DNA of 11,295 nt from an uncultured Collinsella sp. (GTDB lineage: Bacteria; Actinomycetota; Coriobacteriia; Coriobacteriales; Coriobacteriaceae), in assembly GCA_900546825.1 (NCBI GenBank), contig UREE01000065.1, positions 1-11,295 of the forward strand, read 5' to 3'. Position 1 is the first letter of the stretch. Every line of letters starts with the position of its first letter. The position numbers and the translations under genes are program-made. This document shows positions 6,387 through 11,295 of this stretch, one piece after another. The notes under the pieces are model-generated. The model had not been told where the DNA came from. It saw only the letters and a list, made by a program, of their open reading frames with translations, and searched no databases.

Positions 6387-7619
6387 CTAGGCTAGACCCC
6401 AAAACAGCTCGAACAGCACATTTCCATCGAGCCAGCCCAAGTGGGTGGGCGCTAAACGAGCACGGACGCGACCTGCGATAACGTCTTTTGAGGTGACGCG
6501 TCCCGCATGTCCTTCAATATGATCGGGCACCCAGGCGGCAAGGCCCAACTCGAGTGCACGGTCACAGGCCGCCGCCAACTCATCTGCAGCGATCACGCTT
6601 GCCGAGCGAACCAACAAGTCGGGCCCAATGCCACGCGTCATGCGGCAGGCAAGCATCAAATCCTCGGCTGCCGCCTCACGCTGCGACAGATACTCGGCAT
6701 CAAACGTCGTAGCGGCATCGTCGCGTTGCACCAAGCGCACGCGATACGCATCGCCGCGAGCGGGCACGGCGGGAAACAGCCCGGCCAAGCGATCGAAATC
6801 CCCGGCGTCGAGCATACCGGCGGCAGAACGACCCAAGCCCAGATAGCCTTGTCCGGTCCAATAGGCAATGTTGTGAGCACACTCATGGCAGTCGAGCGCG
6901 TAGCTTGCCACCTCATACGGATGGTAGCCTGCCGAACTCAGCCGCTCGCGCGCAACGTCCATGCATGCGGCTTGGAAATCCTCATCGGGCTCAAGCGACT
7001 CGTCACGGCACGCCATGCGGTAAAGCGGCGTGCCCTCCTCGAGCGTGAGCGGATAGACCGACACATGGTGCGGGGCCGCCGCAAGCACGCCATCGAGCGT
7101 ACGCTGCCAGCTTACAGCGGTCTGCCCGGGAAGGCCGCACATAAGGTCGCACGACACATCGAGCCCGGCATCCTTGACCGTGGCGATGGCCGCAAGGGCG
7201 CGACCCGCATCGTGGATACGGCCGATCGAGGCAAGCTCGGCGTTGTCGAGGGTCTGAACTCCCAAAGAAATGCGCGTGACGCCTACGCTGGCAAGCGCCG
7301 CAGCGAGCCGTGGAGTCAACGACTCTGGATTAGCCTCGCAGGTAAACTCAACGGGCTTACACCTCGCAGAGATACGCCGGGCGAGTTCTACCAGACGCTC
7401 CCCCGCCAGCGACGGCGTGCCGCCGCCAACATAGACGGTGCGGATCTGTGCAAGCGCCCCGGCGTCGCCATAGGCATCGAGGCGTGCATACAGCTGTTCA
7501 AAATAGGCATCGAGCGCAGCGCCCAGGTCGAACGGGGGAAAACTGCGCGAGTCAAAGTCGCAGTACCTGCACTTTTGGGCGCAAAACGGCACATGCACAT
7601 ACAGCGCGGTAACGGCCAC
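6387..7619 (-). CDS. hemW: Radical SAM heme chaperone HemW
   Basis: HemN-like radical SAM protein. HemW binds heme and passes it to target proteins; it does not oxidise coproporphyrinogen. The 410-residue protein begins with the motif CAQKCRYCDF (Cys13, Cys17, Cys20), where Asp-Phe follows the third cysteine; true HemN has a further cysteine in this motif, so HemW is the better call. GGGTPS is at 65-70, an EANPESL block near 95-101, a GVQ segment and the HemW C-terminal domain follow. The start is GTG, two bases after the dusB stop, with GGAGG at 7-nt spacing inside the end of dusB, so the pair is tightly coupled. It is slightly longer than many homologues (about 380 residues). The position downstream of lepA is conserved in Gram-positive bacteria. 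Confidence 0.93.
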   Translation of the reverse strand: MAVTALYVHVPFCAQKCRYCDFDSRSFPPFDLGAALDAYFEQLYARLDAYGDAGALAQIRTVYVGGGTPSLAGERLVELARRISARCKPVEFTCEANPESLTPRLAAALASVGVTRISLGVQTLDNAELASIGRIHDAGRALAAIATVKDAGLDVSCDLMCGLPGQTAVSWQRTLDGVLAAAPHHVSVYPLTLEEGTPLYRMACRDESLEPDEDFQAACMDVARERLSSAGYHPYEVASYALDCHECAHNIAYWTGQGYLGLGRSAAGMLDAGDFDRLAGLFPAVPARGDAYRVRLVQRDDAATTFDAEYLSQREAAAEDLMLACRMTRGIGPDLLVRSASVIAADELAAACDRALELGLAAWVPDHIEGHAGRVTSKDVIAGRVRARLAPTHLGWLDGNVLFELFWGLA

Positions 7620-7621
7620 CC

Positions 7622-8657
7622 TTAAGCCTCCAGCGGATGAGCGGGCACCGGCTCACCAGCGGCAAGCGCGGCCTCACAGAGCACCACGTCGCGCTCGATA
7701 TCATCGACCAGCGCCATAAACTCCTCGTACGTGGAGCAGCGCACCACCTGAGCGCGCCAGGCGGCGGCATGGGGCATGCCCTTTAAGTACCAGCTTGCAT
7801 ACGTACGGGCACGCGACATAAGCGGCAGAAGCTCGTGCGTCAACGTCAGGTGCTCACGCAGAGCCTCCAGGCGCTCAACCGAGGAGCGAGAAGGAACCGG
7901 CGTGCCATCGAGTGCAAGGGCTCGGGCATCGCCGAACACCCACGGATTGCCGTAGATGCCGCGCGCGATAAACACCGCTCTGGCACCCGAGCCTTGCAGA
8001 TGCTCGGCAGCGTCCTCGGCCGAGAACACATCGCCCGAACCGATCACGGGAATCTCGACAGCGTCGGCAACCTCATCGACGACAGACCAATCGGCCTGGC
8101 CCGTGTAGAGCTGCGTGGCGCAACGACCATGCACGGCGACTGCGGCAGCCCCTGCGCCCTCAAGCAAATGTCGCGGCATTGCGGTCCTCGGCATAAAAGC
8201 CCTTGCGAATCTTGACGGTCACGGGCACGTGCGCCGCGCCCACCGTGGCCTCGACGATCTTCTCGGCCAGGTCGGGCGTGCGCATGAGCGCCGAGCCCTC
8301 GCCCTTGGTAACGACCTTGCGGGCGGGACATGCCATATTGATATCGATGAGCGACAGGCGATCGCCAACGCGCTCCTCGACGGCGGCGACGGCGCTCGCA
8401 AACTGATCGGGCTTGGAGCCAAAGAGCTGCACGCAAATCTGCTGCTCCTCGTCGGCCGGTAGCACCAGGCGCCACGTCTTATTACTGGCATAGGCAAGGC
8501 CTGCCACGCTCACCATCTCGCTGTAGGCAAGGTTGGCACCGCGGCGGCGACACATGATGCGATAGGCAGGGTCGGTCACGCCCGCCATGGGAGCCATAAG
8601 GAACGGCTGCTCGGCATAGGCGCCCAGCAGCCGCAGACTATATTCGGAAAGAGCCAT
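7622..8657 (-). pseudogene. dusB: tRNA-dihydrouridine synthase DusB, frameshifted
   Basis: FMN-dependent enzyme that reduces uridine to dihydrouridine in tRNA. Two frames together make one protein. The 5' part (8160-8657) has APMAGVTDPAYR near residues 22-33 and the catalytic-cysteine block NMACPARK (Cys110), and ends at TGA at 8160-8162. The 3' part continues in the +1 frame with VHGRC, IPVIGSGDV and the FMN-phosphate block ARGIYGNPWVF, ending at 7622. The break is at TTT GCT TGA G. Skipping one T would give a protein of about 344 residues, but compared with the family as remembered, about three residues are missing at the join, so a net 8-nt deletion fits better. The downstream half could reinitiate at ATG 8194 (AAGGG upstream) or 8179 (GAGGA upstream). 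It may be a real lesion, a split gene or an assembly error. It starts 4 nt after lepA. Confidence 0.85.
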
Positions 8658-8661
8658 AGAC

Positions 8662-10473
8662 CTACTCGTCCACCTTGAGGATCGCCATAAAGGCCTCCTG
8701 CGGGACCTCGACCGATCCGATGGCCTTCATACGCTTCTTGCCCTCTTTCTGCTTCTCGAGCAGCTTGCGCTTACGCGAGATATCGCCGCCGTAGCACTTA
8801 GCAAGAACGTCCTTGCGACGCGCCTTGACGGTGGAACGGGCGATGATCTTGTTGCCGATAGCACCCTGGATGGGCACCTCGAACAGCTGACGCGGGATGA
8901 TCTCCTTGAGCTTGTCGCACAGGCCACGGGCCAGGCCATATGCCTTGTCCTTATGGACGATAAACGAAAGCGCGTCCACCTCGTCGCCCGAAAGCAGGAT
9001 GTCGAGCTTGACGAGCTCAGAGGGGCGATATTCGTTGAACTCATAGTCGAGCGAGGCGTAACCCTTGGTGCGGCTCTTGAGCTGATCGAAGAAGTCCAAG
9101 ATGAGCTCGGCGAGCGGCATATCGAAGCGCATCTCGACCGATTTGCTCGTCAGGTGGATCATGTCGGTTGTGACGCCGCGATGCTCGATGGCGAGCTGCA
9201 TGACGGCACCCGTGTACTCAGGCGGGCAGATGATCTTTGCCTTGAGGTAGGGTTCCTCGATACGATCGATGCGTGTGGCCTCGGGAAGGTCCTGCGGACT
9301 GCGGACATCGATCATTTCGCCGTCGGTCTTGTAGACGTGATAGTCGACCGAGGGACTCGTGGCAATGAGGTCCAGGTTGAACTCGCGCTCCAGGCGTTCC
9401 TTGACGACTTCCATGTGCAGCAGGCCCAGGAAGCCCACGCGGAAGCCAAAGCCGAGCGCCACCGAGGTCTCGGGCTCCCACACCAACGACGGGTCGTTGA
9501 CGTGCAGCTTATCGAGGGCGTCACGCAGGTTCTCGTAGTCCTTGTTGTCGATCGGGAACAGGCCCGTGTAGACCATGGGCTTGGCCTCGCGGTAGCCCGG
9601 CAGAGGCTCGGGGCAGGGGTTCGAAGCCCACGTAAGGGTATCGCCCACGCGCACAGCCTCGGGGTCCTTCAGACCCGTGACCACATAGCCAACCTCGCCG
9701 ACGGTCAGCGCGTCGACCGGGGTCTCGGCAGGACGCTTGACGCCCACGCCGTCGACCAAAAAGTCGCCCTTGGCCTGCATCATAAGCAGGGTATCGCCCT
9801 TTTTAATGGAACCATCGAAGACGCGCACCGTAGCCACCACACCGCGATACTCGTCAAAGTACGAATCCAAAATGAGCGCTTTGAGCGGAGCGTTTGCATC
9901 GCCCTTAGGCGGCGAAATCAAAAAGACGATGGACTCCAGCAGATCGTGAATGCCCTCGCCGGTCTTGCCCGAGACGCACACAGCATCATCGGCGGGAATC
10001 GCCAGGTCGTCCTCGATCTCGGTCTTAACCTCGTCGGGATGGGCCGAGGGCAGGTCGATCTTGTTGATGGCGGGCACAATGTCCAGATTGGCGTTCATGG
10101 CGAGCGTCGCGTTGGAGACGGTCTGTGCCTCGACACCCTGAGTGGCGTCGACGACGAGCACCGCGCCCTCACAAGCGGCCAGCGAACGCGAGACCTCGTA
10201 GGTAAAGTCTACATGGCCCGGCGTATCGATGAGGTTGAACTGATACGTCTCGCCGTCGTCGGCGTCATAGGACACGCGGACGGCGTTGGACTTGATCGTG
10301 ATGCCGCGCTCGCGCTCGATATCCATGGTGTCGAGCAGCTGCGACTCCATGTCGCGCTCGTCGACGGTATGGGTGAGCTCGAGGATGCGGTCGCTGATCG
10401 TAGACTTGCCATGGTCAATGTGCGCAACGATTGAGAAGTTGCGGATGTGGGAAATGTCAATTGAAGTATTCAT
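8662..10473 (-). CDS. lepA: Elongation factor 4 (LepA), translational GTPase
   Basis: Ribosome-associated GTPase implicated in translation initiation, 30S biogenesis and back-translocation. 603 residues, the usual length. G1 is AHIDHGKST at 17-25, the switch I block ERERGITI at 53-60, G3 DTPGH at 83-87 and G4 NKID at 137-140. Domain II, the EF-G-like domains III and V, and the LepA-specific C-terminal domain follow; the C-terminal block includes GGDISRKRKLLEKQKEGKKRMK. The ATG at 10471-10473 gives the standard N-terminus (DISHIRNFSIVAHIDHGKS). The open frame extends further upstream, but only into the rpsT terminator. There is no ribosome-binding site, and a -10-like box ends 7 nt before the ATG, which suggests leaderless translation. 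It heads the lepA-dusB-hemW unit. Confidence 0.97.
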   Translation of the reverse strand: MNTSIDISHIRNFSIVAHIDHGKSTISDRILELTHTVDERDMESQLLDTMDIERERGITIKSNAVRVSYDADDGETYQFNLIDTPGHVDFTYEVSRSLAACEGAVLVVDATQGVEAQTVSNATLAMNANLDIVPAINKIDLPSAHPDEVKTEIEDDLAIPADDAVCVSGKTGEGIHDLLESIVFLISPPKGDANAPLKALILDSYFDEYRGVVATVRVFDGSIKKGDTLLMMQAKGDFLVDGVGVKRPAETPVDALTVGEVGYVVTGLKDPEAVRVGDTLTWASNPCPEPLPGYREAKPMVYTGLFPIDNKDYENLRDALDKLHVNDPSLVWEPETSVALGFGFRVGFLGLLHMEVVKERLEREFNLDLIATSPSVDYHVYKTDGEMIDVRSPQDLPEATRIDRIEEPYLKAKIICPPEYTGAVMQLAIEHRGVTTDMIHLTSKSVEMRFDMPLAELILDFFDQLKSRTKGYASLDYEFNEYRPSELVKLDILLSGDEVDALSFIVHKDKAYGLARGLCDKLKEIIPRQLFEVPIQGAIGNKIIARSTVKARRKDVLAKCYGGDISRKRKLLEKQKEGKKRMKAIGSVEVPQEAFMAILKVDE

Positions 10474-10486
10474 GCGGACTATCTTA
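10474..10486 (-). promoter_or_regulatory. Candidate lepA promoter (-10), leaderless start
   Basis: On the minus strand TAAGAT (10481-10486) is followed by 7 nt and then the lepA ATG. With the usual 6-7 nt from -10 to +1, transcription would begin at or beside the A of the ATG. No Shine-Dalgarno sequence precedes the start. The -35 region would fall in the T-tract and stem of the rpsT terminator and shows no TTGACA-like hexamer. The preceding bases CCGCTCGGGTA recur at the candidate promoter of the membrane J protein. Confidence 0.55.
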
Positions 10487-10498
10487 CCCGAGCGGTAC

Positions 10499-10531
10499 AA
10501 AAAATGGAGCCTGTTCCATAAAACAGGCTCC
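10499..10531 (-). terminator. Rho-independent terminator of rpsT
   Basis: A perfect 10-bp inverted repeat, GGAGCCTGTT and AACAGGCTCC (10506-10515 and 10522-10531), with a 6-nt loop, is followed on the minus strand by A and then six T residues (10499-10504). It lies 38 nt past the rpsT stop and just before the lepA -10 box. The T-tract on the minus strand gives the direction; the plus-strand side has only a weak run of T. Confidence 0.9.
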
Positions 10532-10569
10532 ATTTATGCGCGTAATCTGTGTAGTGTGAAATTTACAAC

Positions 10570-10836
10570 TTAGGCGTTGATGCTGTTCACGAGCTTGGCA
10601 AGACCGGACTTGCGGTTGGAAGCCTGGTTCTTGTGGATAACATGCTTGGCGGCAGCCATGTCGAGACGCTTGGTAACGGTCTTGAGGGCAGCCTGGGCCT
10701 TCTCGGCGTCGCCCTCGGCGACGGCGGACTGGACGTGCTTGGTCAGCGTCTTGAGCTCGGACTTGACAGCCTTGTTACGCATGCGAGCTGCCTCATTGGT
10801 GCGGATACGCTTCTTCTGAGACTTGATGTTTGCCAC
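10570..10836 (-). CDS. rpsT: 30S ribosomal protein S20
   Basis: Primary-binding small-subunit ribosomal protein that contacts 16S rRNA. 88 residues, Lys/Arg/Ala-rich and mostly helical, as expected. The N-terminus ANIKSQKKRIRTNEAAR and the C-terminal HKNQASNRKSGLAKLV block are typical S20. The start is GTG at 10834-10836, giving the normal N-terminus; the open frame continues upstream but without homology. An AAGGA ribosome site lies 9 nt upstream, and the sequence AAGGAACTC occurs twice in a row there. It has its own promoter candidate, a structured leader and a strong terminator, so it is probably transcribed alone, as S20 genes often are. Position next to holA is conserved. Confidence 0.97.
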   Translation of the reverse strand: MANIKSQKKRIRTNEAARMRNKAVKSELKTLTKHVQSAVAEGDAEKAQAALKTVTKRLDMAAAKHVIHKNQASNRKSGLAKLVNSINA

Positions 10837-10841
10837 TTCTG

Positions 10842-10861
10842 GAGTTCCTTTCGAGTTCCTT
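10842..10861 (-). repeat. Duplicated ribosome-site motif before rpsT
   Basis: The 9-mer AAGGAACTC occurs twice on the minus strand (10853-10861 and 10842-10850), separated by GA. The copy nearer the GTG start is placed to act as the Shine-Dalgarno sequence; the farther copy overlaps the 3' arm of the leader hairpin. Confidence 0.6.
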
Positions 10862-10906
10862 GCAAAAAATGTATGACACCTCTGAGACACGGTGAGGTCA
10901 TGCAAG
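10859..10906 (-). promoter_or_regulatory. Structured rpsT leader, possible attenuator
   Basis: The leader contains nested inverted repeats. The inner stem pairs TGACCTC (10894-10900) with GAGGTGTCA (10874-10882), with a small bulge. The outer arms CTTGCA (10901-10906) and TGCAAG (10859-10864) are also complementary. A run of six T (10864-10869) follows the inner stem by a few bases. The inner stem plus T-run resembles a weak intrinsic terminator; forming the outer pair would place the T-run inside the structure. It could regulate rpsT or, for read-through from holA, act as a terminator. Confidence 0.45.
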
Positions 10907-10911
10907 CGCTT

Positions 10912-10920
10912 ACTATAGCA
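10912..10920 (-). promoter_or_regulatory. Extended -10 promoter of rpsT
   Basis: TGCTATAGT on the minus strand is a good extended -10 element (TGn plus TATAGT, 5 of 6 to consensus). A transcription start near 10905 would give a leader of about 70 nt. No clear -35 lies 16-18 nt upstream. A perfect TTGACA occurs further upstream, about 32 nt from the -10, which is too far to pair with it. Confidence 0.6.
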
Positions 10921-10969
10921 CGCTCCCCCTCAAAGGAATAGAACGAATTTGTCAAATAGGCAGGTATCA

Positions 10970-11295
10970 TCACGATTTTCTCAAGATGTTCGTAATCCAG
11001 AGCAAAAGCGCGGTCTCAGAATCGGCAGAGCCCTTGAGCGCGAGCTCCACATCAACGGCACCCTCGAGCGCTGCGACGAGCTCTGCCATCGAAAAGCGAC
11101 GCGCCCAAGTCAGGTGATTCTTGACCTGCCAGGACTGGAGCTTGAGCGTTGCGGCCAGCTCACGACCCTGTCCACGCGCATCGAGCGCCTTGGCGACGAT
11201 CAGCTCACGGATGCGACCGCACAGCAGCGTGTAGGTCCACACATAGCTCTTGGCGGGCAGCAGATTGAAGAGCTCGAGCGATCGCCGCATATCGC
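10970..11295 (-). CDS. holA: DNA polymerase III delta subunit, C-terminal part
   Basis: Clamp-loader delta subunit, which opens the beta sliding clamp during DNA replication. Only about 108 C-terminal codons are in the window; the frame is open to the right edge, so the gene continues beyond it. The visible part is the helical C-terminal domain: an RIRELIVAKAL helix, the segment LAATLKLQSWQVKNHLTWAR, then a DVELALKGSADSETALLLW ending, the usual HolA pattern in which a conserved Lys-Gly follows an acidic residue and precedes the last helix. The stop TGA is at 10970-10972. The call rests on this pattern and on the conserved holA-rpsT adjacency. No convincing terminator lies directly after the stop; the hairpin in the rpsT leader is the first candidate. 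Confidence 0.85.
   Translation of the reverse strand, partial: DMRRSLELFNLLPAKSYVWTYTLLCGRIRELIVAKALDARGQGRELAATLKLQSWQVKNHLTWARRFSMAELVAALEGAVDVELALKGSADSETALLLWITNILRKS

Noticed and set aside
8155..8170. Programmed +1 frameshift in dusB like that of prfB
   Set aside because: The site has GCT TGA instead of CTT TGA and no Shine-Dalgarno-like stimulator at the right distance. The GCT-decoding tRNA would pair poorly after slipping, and residues appear missing at the join. A deletion or error fits better.
8953..10434. Plus-strand open frame of 493 codons opposite lepA
   Set aside because: Antisense to a complete, well-conserved LepA, with no recognisable motif. It reflects the absence of stops in a GC-rich reverse strand.
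10937..10960. TTGACA at the holA-rpsT gap as the -35 of rpsT
   Set aside because: It is about 32 nt from the TATAGT box, far more than the usual 16-18 nt, and no -10 lies at the right distance from it.
1..11295. Mobile element, CRISPR array, tRNA gene or defence system
   Set aside because: No transposase, repeat array, cloverleaf or defence gene is visible; all space is filled by housekeeping genes with short gaps.

Overview
The window is a GC-rich (roughly 60% by eye) chromosomal housekeeping region in which every gene I can support lies on the minus strand, so it reads from right to left. Gene content and order (holA, rpsT, lepA, hemW, dnaJ, mtaB, phoH, ybeY, dgkA, era) match the conserved Gram-positive translation and chaperone neighbourhood. 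High GC, frequent GTG/TTG starts and very tight gene junctions suggest a Coriobacteriia-type actinobacterium, such as Collinsella or a relative. That assignment is an inference from composition and synteny, not a database match.

In transcription order: the 3' end of holA runs off the right edge. rpsT follows, with its own extended -10 promoter, a structured leader and a clear intrinsic terminator. lepA follows directly; its -10 box sits so close to the ATG that the mRNA may be leaderless. dusB is coupled to lepA but broken by a frameshift. hemW follows two bases later. After a 58-nt gap comes an unusual J-domain protein: J domain, Gly/Phe linker, four-repeat zinc finger and a short C-terminal domain I, then three predicted membrane segments in place of the rest of DnaJ. 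After an 80-nt gap comes a complete DnaJ. Then mtaB, phoH, ybeY, dgkA and era follow with overlaps or gaps of 9-12 nt. era is cut by the left edge.

Most of the genes serve ribosome assembly, translation or tRNA modification (S20, LepA, DusB, MtaB, PhoH/YbeZ, YbeY, Era) or protein and cofactor chaperoning (two J proteins, HemW). DgkA is an envelope lipid kinase that traditionally sits between ybeY and era. Compared with the Bacillus subtilis order as I remember it, hrcA, grpE, dnaK, prmA, rsmE, the PgpH-type gene and cdd are absent here, dusB is inserted, and the membrane J protein occupies the slot after hemW where hrcA is expected.

The most notable observations are the membrane-tailed J protein in tandem with DnaJ, an Era with an N-terminal extension of about 60 residues containing 26 Asp/Glu and no Lys/Arg, the frameshifted dusB, the probable leaderless lepA promoter and the rpsT leader. 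I see no mobile element, CRISPR array, tRNA or rRNA gene, and no plus-strand gene.
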